Assembly: GCF_900111685.1 (NCBI RefSeq)
Contig: NZ_FOHX01000018.1
Coordinates: forward strand, 1-64,000
Length of the DNA stretch: 64,000 bases
From: Nonomuraea wenchangensis
Lineage (GTDB): Bacteria > Actinomycetota > Actinomycetes > Streptosporangiales > Streptosporangiaceae
Reading direction: 5' to 3'
In this document: positions 7,383-14,412 of the stretch, one piece after another
Layout: each line of letters begins with the position of its first letter
Numbering within the stretch: position 1 is the stretch's first letter
The notes under the pieces: generated by a model
Database searches by the model: none
What the model was told of the DNA's origin: nothing
Seen by the model: the letters and a program-made list of their open reading frames with translations, nothing else
Position numbers and translations under genes: made by a program

Positions 7383-8500
7383 GACTCCCCGCCTTTGTCG
7401 CTCGTGAACTCGTCGAAGTGGATCTGCTCGGAGGGCACGCCCGCGTCCAGCAGTCGTCCGACGGTGCTCTGAGCCATCTCCGTGGAGCCGCAGACGAACA
7501 CCTGCTGGCCACGCCATGCCTGCAGCGCGACGTCCACGGCGTTGCCGCGGGCGCCACGGTAGTAGGGGTCGTTGGAGACGGCTGGGACGACGTTCAGCCA
7601 GGGGTGCTCCACGGCCATCTTGGACAGCGCATCGAGGTCGTACAGCTCCCGGGACGTCCGGGCGCCGACGACGATGTCGACCTTCCGCGACGGGCCCTCG
7701 TACATCACCTGTTCCACCAGTGCCTTCAGCGGCGCGAGACCCGTGCCGCCCGCGATGAGGAGCAGGTCGCCGGGCATGTCGGGGGAGAGCTTCAGCTTGT
7801 CGCCGACCGGCGCTCCCACGCGCAGTACGTCGCCGCGCCGCGCGCCCATGACCAGGGCGGCGCTCAGCACACCGCCGTCGACCATGCGTACGTGCAGGTC
7901 GATCGTGTTGTCCTGGCGCGGCGCGTTGGCGAAGGAGTAGAAACGCCAGACGCGCGGCCGCCTGGGGTGCGAGATCGACGCCGACTGGCCGGGACGGAAG
8001 ACGTACTGGTAGTTCAGCCGGGCCCGGATCACCGCGATGCCGAGGGCGGGGGTCTCGTGGCTGATGATCTCGCCTTCCCACCAGGGCGGGGTGGTCTTGG
8101 ACACGTCCGCGGCCGCGTCCGACATCACCTGGGCCACCAGGCTGTACGCCTTCGTCCAGTCCTCGGCGAGGGCAGGCGTCCAGCGGTCGCCCAGGAAGTG
8201 CTCCAGGGTGGCGAGCAGCGCCCTGCCGACGGCCGGGTAGTGCTCCGTCACGACGGCGAACTTGCGGTGGTCCCGGCCGAGCTGCTGCAGGTACGGGACC
8301 AGCTCCTCCACCCGGTCGACGTTGCTGACGATGCGCCCGAGTGCGCCGACGAGCCGGTCGCGCTGGCTCGCCATCGCCACCGGGAACAGGTCCCTCGTCT
8401 CCGGGTTCATCAAGAACAGGGCTGAGTAGAAGAACAGCGGCACCTCGTCGCCCGACCGGGCGACGAGGCGCCAGCTGTCCTTGAGAGCTTGCGCGTTCAC
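7379..8500 (-). CDS. Flavohaemoprotein-like globin with FAD/NAD reductase domain
   Basis: A 373-aa fusion. The N-terminal globin domain covers about residues 1-130 (FFYSALFLMNPETRDLFP, then a proximal region with HYPAVGRALL). The ferredoxin-reductase-type FAD domain follows (RPGQSASISHP, then WRFYSFANAP), and then the NAD domain (LLLIAGGTGLAPLKAL, then VFVCGSTEM). Family members turn over nitric oxide with O2 and NAD(P)H. This protein belongs to the actinomycete type lacking some canonical Hmp residues, so NO dioxygenase activity is inferred only. The GTG start at 8500 directly follows the stop of the truncated haemoglobin gene, and its own stop overlaps the DivIVA-domain gene. The three are one coupled operon. 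Confidence 0.87.
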   Translation of the reverse strand: MNAQALKDSWRLVARSGDEVPLFFYSALFLMNPETRDLFPVAMASQRDRLVGALGRIVSNVDRVEELVPYLQQLGRDHRKFAVVTEHYPAVGRALLATLEHFLGDRWTPALAEDWTKAYSLVAQVMSDAAADVSKTTPPWWEGEIISHETPALGIAVIRARLNYQYVFRPGQSASISHPRRPRVWRFYSFANAPRQDNTIDLHVRMVDGGVLSAALVMGARRGDVLRVGAPVGDKLKLSPDMPGDLLLIAGGTGLAPLKALVEQVMYEGPSRKVDIVVGARTSRELYDLDALSKMAVEHPWLNVVPAVSNDPYYRGARGNAVDVALQAWRGQQVFVCGSTEMAQSTVGRLLDAGVPSEQIHFDEFTSDKGGES

Positions 8501-8884
8501 TCAGTCGGCCGTCCCTACTGGCTCGGCCACAATGGACGACTCCACCTTGTTCAAGGTCAGCTCGACGTGCTGCAGGATCTCGTCCCCCACACCGGCCCCC
8601 TGCAACACGGAGAGCAGGATCTCGCCGACCTTCGCGTAGTGGTCGGCGGTGATGCCCATGCCGCGGTGCGCCTCTGCCAGGTCGCGGCCCTCGTACGGGT
8701 CGGGGCCGCCGAGGACGGAGCAGAGCAGCACCACCATGTGCCGCTTCAGCCTCGGCATGTCGATGCCGGCGAAGTAGGGCTTGAGGGCGGCGTCGTCGAG
8801 GACTCGCACGTAGAAAAGGTCGACGACGTCGCGAACAGCCGACGCGCCGCCGACCTGGTCATAGTAGGACGGCGAGATTGTCAT
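8501..8884 (-). CDS. Group I truncated haemoglobin
   Basis: A 127-aa 2-on-2 globin. YYDQVGGASAVRDVVDLFY is the typical N-terminal start, followed by LKPYFAGIDMPRLKRHM with the E helix, and HRGMGITADHY holding the proximal histidine region. TrHbN proteins bind O2 and NO and can detoxify NO when given electrons. The adjoining flavohaemoprotein-like reductase could be the donor, but that is inference. ATG 8884 has a strong GGAGG five bases upstream, making this the first gene of the globin-globin-DivIVA operon. Confidence 0.92.
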   Translation of the reverse strand: MTISPSYYDQVGGASAVRDVVDLFYVRVLDDAALKPYFAGIDMPRLKRHMVVLLCSVLGGPDPYEGRDLAEAHRGMGITADHYAKVGEILLSVLQGAGVGDEILQHVELTLNKVESSIVAEPVGTAD

Positions 8885-9390
8885 GAATCCTCCAAGTGGG
8901 CTATGCGTCGCGGGACCGGCTGACGGTGTTCGGGGTTCGCCGCGGTCACGACGCGAGGAATGGCGAATGGACGCACCCTGGCGCTCCGGACGCCGAAAGC
9001 CCGGGCGCCCGCGAGAGATGCGGTGAGTGATGGTCGTGGGTTTCCTGCCGTCACCCTTCCTTCATGCCAGAGCAAAGGCACCGAGCCGGATTTTGTTACG
9101 CAGGGTAACGGTCGGTCACGCCTCAGGTGCCTGGCCTATCTAACCATGCCACCTATGCCCCATGAACCACGTTCCACCCTTTTTTGACCCCTGTGTCTCA
9201 CGAACAGGCAACCTCTCCTGTCCGACCGTGGAAGTGCCGACGGGCATCCCGACTCTGGCGGACTCCGCTCCCGCGACACACCGCGACAGAACCCCCATCC
9301 CGCACCCACTCACCGCTTGACCTGCAGAAACACGGTTCATGCACCCACCGCCACGGACCGGCCGGCGGGCGAGCGATGGAAGGGGCTGAC
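8885..9390. other. 506-bp non-coding region with a GTTAC inverted repeat
   Basis: No supported gene is seen here. It must contain the promoter of the leftward globin operon. One short symmetrical site, GTTAC-GCAGG-GTAAC, is at 9095-9109, about 210 bp upstream of the truncated haemoglobin start. It sits in a locally AT-richer patch with ATTTTGTTACG and could be a regulator site. The part from 9200 to 9390 leads into the DUF4331 remnant. Confidence 0.4.
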
Positions 9391-9476
9391 ATGTCGAACC
9401 ACTTCACCGGCCTCAGCCTTGGGTCACCACTCGGCGACCAGCGGCTCGACCTGTGCGACCTGTACGCCTTCCAGGC
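9391..9476 (+). pseudogene. DUF4331 protein, N-terminal fragment
   Basis: ATG 9391, with AAGGGG upstream, starts MSNHFTGLSLGSPLGDQRLD and continues with LCDLYAFQ, the conserved beginning of DUF4331 proteins. Homology stops after about 28 residues, where the sequence runs into a different gene fragment. The frame then ends at 9498. The ribosome site and start are intact but only the first tenth of the family domain remains, so this is a truncated gene fused by deletion to the WYL remnant that follows. Confidence 0.65.
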
Positions 9477-9731
9477 CGCCTGGAGCCCGGCGGCGTGATG
9501 CCGCCGCGGCTGCTCACCGACGACGAGGCCGTGGCCATAGCGGCGGGCCTGCGCCTGGCGGCGACGCGGCAGCTCACCGACGGCGCGGACACGACGATCC
9601 GGGCGCTCGCCAAGCTCGAACGGGTCCTGCCCGCCGCCCTGCGGGAACGGGTCGACGCGCCGTCCGAGCGACACTGGTACCTGCTCTGCTGGGACCTCTA
9701 CCGCGACGGCTGGCGCACGTTTGTAAGGGCA
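9477..9731 (+). pseudogene. WYL-domain (YafY-like) regulator, internally deleted fragment
   Basis: In the frame that runs to 9785, the residues GGVMPPRLLTDDEAVAIAAG and LRLAATRQL match the middle of YafY-type HTH-WYL regulators. The text RALAKLERVLPAALRERVDA follows and then jumps to RHWYLLCWDLYRDGWRTF, which in intact proteins lies about 60-70 residues later in the WYL domain. Both the N-terminal helix-turn-helix and the C-terminus are missing. It is a remnant with at least one internal deletion, joined at its left edge to the DUF4331 fragment. Confidence 0.65.
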
Positions 9732-9910
9732 GGATGTGACCGCGTCTGCTGCGAGCATGCGTGCACCGCCCAACAGAAACGATGATGACCCGCGAGCCCT
9801 TCTTCGGCATCGCCACAGCCGCCTCCATGATCTGCTGTTCGTATGGAACTGGTCGGCGCCGTCCCAGTCGAAGAGGCCGGCCTGCCCAGGCGGGGCATCT
9901 GAGCGGTGGG

Positions 9911-10387
9911 TCACGCGGCTCGCCAGATCTCGCTCCGCAGGTCGGTGCCGCGGATGACCTGGACGCGCCACGGGATCAGCCGGAGGACGTGCAGCCGGGG
10001 ATCGGCGGGGCCGCTCCAGAAGTTGCCCAGATCGTACCCCGCCCCAGGCGGACTCCCCTGGCGGTAGAGGTCCCACACCCGCCGCGTCAGCTCCGGGTCG
10101 TCGACCCACTCGGCCACGGTGTCGAGGCTCACAGCGTTCTGCCTGGGGCTCCAGTACGAGAACGTGGCGTGCGGGTTGCCGGCCAGGTGCGCCGCCTTGA
10201 CCGGGGTCTTGTAGGTGGCCAGCCAGCCGATCGGGCGATCGTCGACCACCTCCCAGATCGGTATCAGGACGCGTGCCCGGGGGCGTCCCTTGGCGTCCAC
10301 CGTGGTCATGGTGGCGTAGACGATGTCGCCGATGTAGGCGGCGAACTGCTTCTCGATCTCGCCGAAAGAGGTCACTCTGGTCGTCAT
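9911..10387 (-). CDS. Pyridoxamine 5'-phosphate oxidase family protein
   Basis: A 158-aa split-barrel flavin/F420-type protein. VYATMTTVDAKGRPRARVL is the first strand pair, IGWLATYKTPVKAAHLAGN the cofactor-contacting loop, and HATFSYWSPRQ follows. The family includes FMN- or F420-dependent oxidoreductases and haem-binding proteins; the exact cofactor is not evident. ATG 10387 is preceded by AAGGAG eight bases upstream. It lies downstream of the broken MFS gene on the same strand with an 18-bp gap, so the two probably formed an operon. Confidence 0.85.
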   Translation of the reverse strand: MTTRVTSFGEIEKQFAAYIGDIVYATMTTVDAKGRPRARVLIPIWEVVDDRPIGWLATYKTPVKAAHLAGNPHATFSYWSPRQNAVSLDTVAEWVDDPELTRRVWDLYRQGSPPGAGYDLGNFWSGPADPRLHVLRLIPWRVQVIRGTDLRSEIWRAA

Positions 10388-10405
10388 CGGGGACTCCTTC
10401 CGGGG

Positions 10406-11843
10406 TCAGGCCGAGACCTGGACGGGCACGGGGGCCGCGGGGCCAGGGGCACGGCGGCGGATCCCGAAGGCGGTGATCACGGCACCGGCGACCGCGGCCG
10501 CGACCGGGACGACGAGGGCGAGCCGCAGGGAGTCAAGCATCGCTTCGGGCGTGCCGGCGTCACCGAGCGCCGCGACGCTCACCGCGGTCACCGCCGACAG
10601 CCCGAGCGCGGTGCCGAACTGGATGGAGGTGTAGAGCAAGCCGCTGGCCAGGCCATGCTCGGACTCGGCGATCCCTTCGGTGGCGGCCATGGTCAGCGGG
10701 CCGTACGCCAGGGAGAAAGCCACGCCGAGCAGGAGCATGGTCGGCAGCATGGCCGCGTAGGTCCAGTCCATCCCGATCGGCAGGAAGAGCGCGTACCCCA
10801 GGGCTGCGACCACCAGCCCGCCGAAAAGCACGCGGACGTTGCCGAACCGGTTCACCAGTCGCGGGGTGAGCGTCGGCGCGAGGATCGTGTCGATGCCGAT
10901 CACCAGCATGGCCAGACCGGTCTGCAGGCTGCTCCAGCCGCGCACCTCCTGCAGGTAGAGGGTGGCCACGAACTGGAAGCCGGCGAATGAGGCGAGGAAC
11001 AGCATGGCGCCCAGGTTGGCTCGCACCAGCGGGTGGGAGCGCAGGATGCCGAGCCGGACCAGGGGGTGGGCCGTCCGTCGTTCGATCAGTACGAAGACGG
11101 CCAGCAGGGTGAGACCCGCGGCGAACACGCCGATCGTGCCCACGACGCCGTTGCCGGGGTGCTCCAGCCGGACCACGCCGTACACCAGCAGCAGCATCGC
11201 TCCGGTGATGCTGAACGCGCCGGCCAGGTCGAAGCCGCCGGCCGGCCGCTCGGGCACCTCGCTCTCCTTGAGCAGAACCAGCGCCGCGACGAGGATCACC
11301 GCCGCCATCAACACCGGCGCGAAGAACACCCATCGCCATCCGCCATCCGATCGAGGTCAGCAGTCCGCCGACGACCAGGCCGAGCGAGAAGCCGCCCGCG
11401 GCCGTACCGGCGTACACCCCGAGCGCCTTGGTGCGCCGCGGCCCTTCGGGGAAGTTGCCGGTGATCAGCGAGAGCCCGGCAGGCGCCATGAACGCGGCCG
11501 CGACCCCGGTCACGAATCGGGCGACCAGCAGCATCCACCCTTCTGTCGCGAAGCCCCCCAGGCCGGAGAAGAGCAGGAAGACGATCAGCCAGAACAGGAA
11601 CATCCTCCGGCGGCCCAGCAGGTCGGCCGCCCGGCCGCCCAGCAGCATGAATCCGCCGTAACCGAGCACGTAGGCGCTGACCACGCCGCTCAGCACGCCG
11701 GTGGACAGGCCGAGGTCCGCCCGGATCGCCGGCAACGCCACGTTCAGCATCGCCACGTCGATCCCTTCCAAGAAGACGGCTCCCGCGAGCACGAGGAGCA
11801 CGCCCCACGCGCGCGCGTCCATGCGGTGGTCCGATGTGGGCAC
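10406..11843 (-). pseudogene. MFS transporter broken by a 7-bp tandem duplication
   Basis: A DHA2/EmrB-type drug-efflux transporter split across two frames. The N-terminal part from GTG 11843 (AGGA upstream) reads through ARFVTGVAAAFMAPAGLSL to LTSIGWRMAMG. The C-terminal part continues in another frame from FFAPVLMAAVIL to the stop at 10406. At 11335-11348 the heptamer GCCATCC occurs twice in tandem. Removing one copy restores GWRWVFFAPVL, the expected family sequence. So a single slippage event, or a read error, inactivates an otherwise full-length gene of about 475 residues. It is divergent from an HxlR regulator that probably controls it. Confidence 0.8.
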
Positions 11844-11931
11844 GGTGTTTTCCTTTCGCAGAAACAGAACCGGCCCACGGTTCCTCAACCGCCTGCCAGT
11901 TCCCTCTTGTAACCAGCAGCATCGTCGAGCA

Positions 11932-11947
11932 CCATGGGATCCCATGG
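11932..11947. promoter_or_regulatory. 16-bp perfect palindrome over the HxlR start codon
   Basis: CCATGGGATCCCATGG is a perfect palindrome containing the ATG of the HxlR gene at 11944. A second short repeat, CGGTT-CCTC-AACCG, lies at 11878-11891 in the divergent promoter. A repressor bound at 11932-11947 would block translation initiation or early transcription of its own gene. The link to HxlR binding is inferred from position. Confidence 0.4.
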
Positions 11948-12429
11948 AAGACGGCACTTCTGAGTCCCTCGGTTACTGCGGGGATACCGACGCCGACTAC
12001 GACGTTCTCCAGTGGGACACGCGGGAGGACTGTGAGGTCCGGCAGATTCTCGACCGCGTGGCGGACAAATGGTCACTGCTGGTCATCGCCCTGCTCGACC
12101 GGCGCAGCCTGCGCTTCACCGAGCTGCGCCGCATGATCGACGGGATCAGTCAGCGCATGCTCACGCGCACGCTGCGGCACCTGGAGCGCGACGGGCTGAT
12201 CAGCAGAACCGTGCATCCGACCATCCCGCCGCGCGTCGACTACGAACTCACCTCTCTGGGCGCGACCCTCCACTCCACCATCCGCGCGCTGGTCACCTGG
12301 ACCGAGACGCACCAGAACGAGATCGCCGCCGCTCGGACCGCCTACGACGCCCGCATGCTCGCCGAGCAGCAGGCCGCCGAAGCGGAAGCCGCCGAACGGG
12401 CCGAGATCGCCCGCAGCGCCCTGCGCTGA
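11944..12429 (+). CDS. HxlR-type winged helix regulator
   Basis: A 161-aa regulator with a typical HxlR domain at about residues 25-115. It begins with a cysteine in REDCEVRQILDRVADKWSLL, then LRFTELRRMIDGISQRMLTR, and the wing VDYELTSLGATL. The N-terminal Cys just ahead of helix 1 matches redox-sensing members such as YodB/HypR. The alanine-rich C-terminal tail is unusually long. ATG 11944 lies in a perfect palindrome with no separate ribosome site, so the transcript may be leaderless. Divergent from the disrupted MFS gene. Confidence 0.86.
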   Translation: MEDGTSESLGYCGDTDADYDVLQWDTREDCEVRQILDRVADKWSLLVIALLDRRSLRFTELRRMIDGISQRMLTRTLRHLERDGLISRTVHPTIPPRVDYELTSLGATLHSTIRALVTWTETHQNEIAAARTAYDARMLAEQQAAEAEAAERAEIARSALR

Positions 12430-12441
12430 TGTGAGGCGCCT

Positions 12442-12467
12442 CGTCCGCGTGGCCGACGGCGCGGACG
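12442..12467 (+). terminator. 8-bp stem-loop after the HxlR gene
   Basis: CGTCCGCG (12442-12449) pairs with CGCGGACG (12460-12467) around a 10-base loop and is followed by GTCTTCT. It begins 13 bases after the HxlR stop, a suitable place for a terminator. Confidence 0.45.
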
Positions 12468-12531
12468 GTCTTCTCGATCAGCCGATCGCCGGCGGCCACG
12501 CCGCCAAGCCGTCCATCGAGAGACCTGCACC

Positions 12532-12694
12532 TCACAGCCAGGGGCGGCGGCCCGGCCCGGTGGGATGGGTGCCGGTGACGCCCATGAGGAGCGAGTAGAC
12601 CGAGGTCGTGGCCGTGATGAAGAGGCGGTTGCGTTTGGCGCCGCCCCAGGAGATATTGGCGACCGGCTCCGGGACGGCGATCCGGCCGATGAGG
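12532..12694 (-). pseudogene. SMP-30/gluconolactonase family, C-terminal fragment
   Basis: Reading leftwards from about 12694, the sequence LIGRIAVPEPVANISWGGAK, RNRLFITATTSVYSL and VTGTHP matches the last strand of the SMP-30/gluconolactonase/LRE-like beta-propeller, ending at the stop at 12532. Everything upstream of the propeller's last blade is gone, replaced at about 12695 by transposase sequence. This is the 3' end of a sugar-lactone hydrolase-type gene truncated at an insertion or deletion boundary. Confidence 0.65.
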
Positions 12695-12695
12695 G

Positions 12696-13331
12696 CAGGA
12701 GCTGGGCTACGGCTCGGGCATGACTTGCTGGCGGCGGCTGGCGGAGTGGGACAAGGCCGGCGTCCGGCAGCGGCTGCACGAGGTCCTGCTCGATCGGCTT
12801 CGGGCCGCCGACGCACTCGACTTCTCCCGAGCTGCAGTGGACTCCTCGCAGATCAGAGCGTTAAAAGGGGGCGCAGACCGGCCCGTCCCCGGTCGACCGA
12901 GGGCGGGCCGGCAGCAAGCACCACCTGATCACCGACGCCACCGGCATCCCCCTCGCGATCATCCTGACCGGAGCCAACCGCAACGACGTCACCCAGCTTC
13001 GCCCGCTGCTGGACGCCATCCCGAAGGTACGCGGCAAGCGCGGCCGACCCCGCCAGCGGCCTGATGTGGTGCTCGCCGACCGCGGCTACGACCACGACAA
13101 GTACCGCAACCTGGTACGCGAGCTGCAGATCCGCCCGCTGATCGCCCGACCGGCACCGAACACGGCTCCGGCCTGGGCAAACAACGCTGGGGCGTCGAGC
13201 AGACCTTCGCCCTGCTGCACGCCTTCCGCCGCCTGCGCATCCGCTGGGAAGTCCGCGCCGACATCCACGCGGCATTCCTCAAACTGGCCTGCGCACTCAT
13301 CTGCTGGCGACGCCTCACCTCATTGCGTTAG
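12696..13331 (+). pseudogene. IS5-family transposase, truncated and twice frameshifted
   Basis: Frame 1 (from 12696) gives QELGYGSGMTCWRRLAEWDK and AVDSSQIRALKGG. After the A4G5 run at 12864-12872 homology continues in another frame with GRAGSKHHLITDATGIPLAI, ANRNDVTQ and DVVLADRGYDHDKYRNLV. After about 13150 it moves again to EQTFALLHAFRRLRIRWEV and ACALICWRRL, ending at TAG 13329-13331. The DDE catalytic context is recognisable, but the gene cannot make one protein. The first break needs a +1 shift, not the -1 shift used by some IS5 subgroups, so it is read as damage and not programmed frameshifting. Confidence 0.75.
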
Positions 13332-13342
13332 GAGCTCTTAGC
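12696..13342 (+). mobile_element. Degenerate IS5-family insertion sequence, 5'-truncated
   Basis: The region encodes the C-terminal two thirds of an IS5-family DDE transposase in three frames (see the transposase entry). It ends with GTTAGGAGCTCTTAG, which resembles a right terminal repeat. The left end and the first 70-80 codons are missing at the junction with the SMP-30 fragment near 12695. No target duplication could be recognised. The element is not capable of transposing. Confidence 0.65.
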
Positions 13343-13930
13343 CGGGAGGGTCGCCCTCGGTGGCTCCGTGAGGAGCGCGGCCGCCCAGAGGAACACCTTG
13401 GGGTCGCCGAGGCCCGAGTCGGTGAGCCATTGAGCGGCCCTGCGCGCGTCCTGCTCGTCCTGGATCAGCCCATCGGGGCCCGGCCGGATGCCGGTGGCCT
13501 GGTGGACGTCGGTGACGAGGCCCCCGATGCAGGTCCAGGTGTGCCAGCCCGCGACGTCGAAACCGACCAGTTCGAAACCCAGCCGCCGCTCGCCGGCGCC
13601 GGGGAACTCCTCACGCCGGATGAGCCGTTCCGGGAGACTGCCGTCCCAGCCGTCGCGGGCCATGTCGTCCTGCAGCCCCGGAACATCATCGGCGGCGAAT
13701 CCGGCCCCGAGCACATGTAACTCCGGCCGGCCGGCCTGGTCCCGGGCGATCTCGGCCTCCTGCGAACTGGCGAACCAGCGGTCCCAGCCGTCGGGGTCCA
13801 CCGGCACCAGGTCCACCACGCAGTCGCTCAGGGACAGCAGATGCGGACCGGGAAGTCCTTGCTCCTGCCAATCCCGGAAATGAGCGCGGGTGGCGACCCG
13901 ATAGCCGGCGAGGACGTAACGCAGTCGCAT
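13328..13930 (-). CDS. Hypothetical protein, 3' end replaced by IS sequence
   Basis: A 200-aa protein I recognise only as an actinomycete hypothetical. It begins MRLRYVLAGYRVATRAHFRD and has conserved-looking blocks such as LLSLSDCVVDLVPVDPDGWD, LHVLGAGFAADDVPGL and TWTCIGGLVTDVHQATGIRP. It is soluble with no signal peptide. The final residues and stop (13328-13330) come from the IS5-type right end, so the original C-terminus has probably been lost or altered. ATG 13930 is the first start, with weak GAGAGGG upstream. Function unknown. Confidence 0.6.
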   Translation of the reverse strand: MRLRYVLAGYRVATRAHFRDWQEQGLPGPHLLSLSDCVVDLVPVDPDGWDRWFASSQEAEIARDQAGRPELHVLGAGFAADDVPGLQDDMARDGWDGSLPERLIRREEFPGAGERRLGFELVGFDVAGWHTWTCIGGLVTDVHQATGIRPGPDGLIQDEQDARRAAQWLTDSGLGDPKVFLWAAALLTEPPRATLPAKSS

Positions 13931-14022
13931 GGCACCGTTCCCTCTCGCTTCGCCGCCGCGCCCGGCTCGGCCCGGCGCCGTCCATTCTCGCGGTCAGGGA
14001 GTGCCGCTGCGCCGTTCGACCA

Positions 14023-14412
14023 TCAGGACGCCAGGGTGCGCAGGACGCAGAACTCGTTGCCCTCAGGGTCCGCCATGACCACCCAGCTTCGGTCCGGGCC
14101 TTGGCCCACATCTCTCTTGGTGGCGCCGAGGCCGAGCAATCTGGTCACCTCGTCGTCGGTGCTGCAGTCGATCGGGCTGACGTCGAGGTGGAGCCGGTTC
14201 TTCACGGTCTTGCCCTCGGGCACCTGGATGAACAGCAGGGTGGGGGGCATCTGGCGGGCGCGGACCTCTTCGACGGTCGGCTCCCAGGAGCCGATCTCGA
14301 CCTTGTGCTCGTTCCGGTCGATCACTTCGAGGCCCAGAACCGCGCACCAGAAGGCCGCGAGGCTCTCCGGGTCGTGGCAGTCGATGGTCAACTCGGTGAG
14401 TCTGCTTGTCAT
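14023..14412 (-). CDS. VOC family protein (glyoxalase/bleomycin-resistance fold)
   Basis: A 129-aa protein with paired beta-alpha-beta-beta-beta modules. LTELTIDCHDPESLAAFWCA is at the N-terminus, and the C-terminal strand SWVVMADPEGNEFCVLRTL carries the final Glu typical of metal-binding VOC proteins. LHLDVSP supplies a central His. It is the last gene of the operon Vat - esterase - monooxygenase - VOC; ATG 14412 overlaps the monooxygenase stop by ATGA. Given the company, it may bind or modify an antibiotic. The sequence alone does not prove this. Confidence 0.83.
   Translation of the reverse strand: MTSRLTELTIDCHDPESLAAFWCAVLGLEVIDRNEHKVEIGSWEPTVEEVRARQMPPTLLFIQVPEGKTVKNRLHLDVSPIDCSTDDEVTRLLGLGATKRDVGQGPDRSWVVMADPEGNEFCVLRTLAS

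Noticed and set aside
9735..9910. Small leftward frames between the WYL remnant and the oxidase family gene
   Set aside because: No start with a ribosome site, no recognisable sequence and overlap with degenerate DNA; not reported as genes.
12840..12880. Programmed frameshift at the A4G5 run in the IS5-type transposase
   Set aside because: Continuation needs a +1 change, whereas known IS5-group frameshifting is -1. The gene has a second break and a missing 5' end, so decay explains it better.
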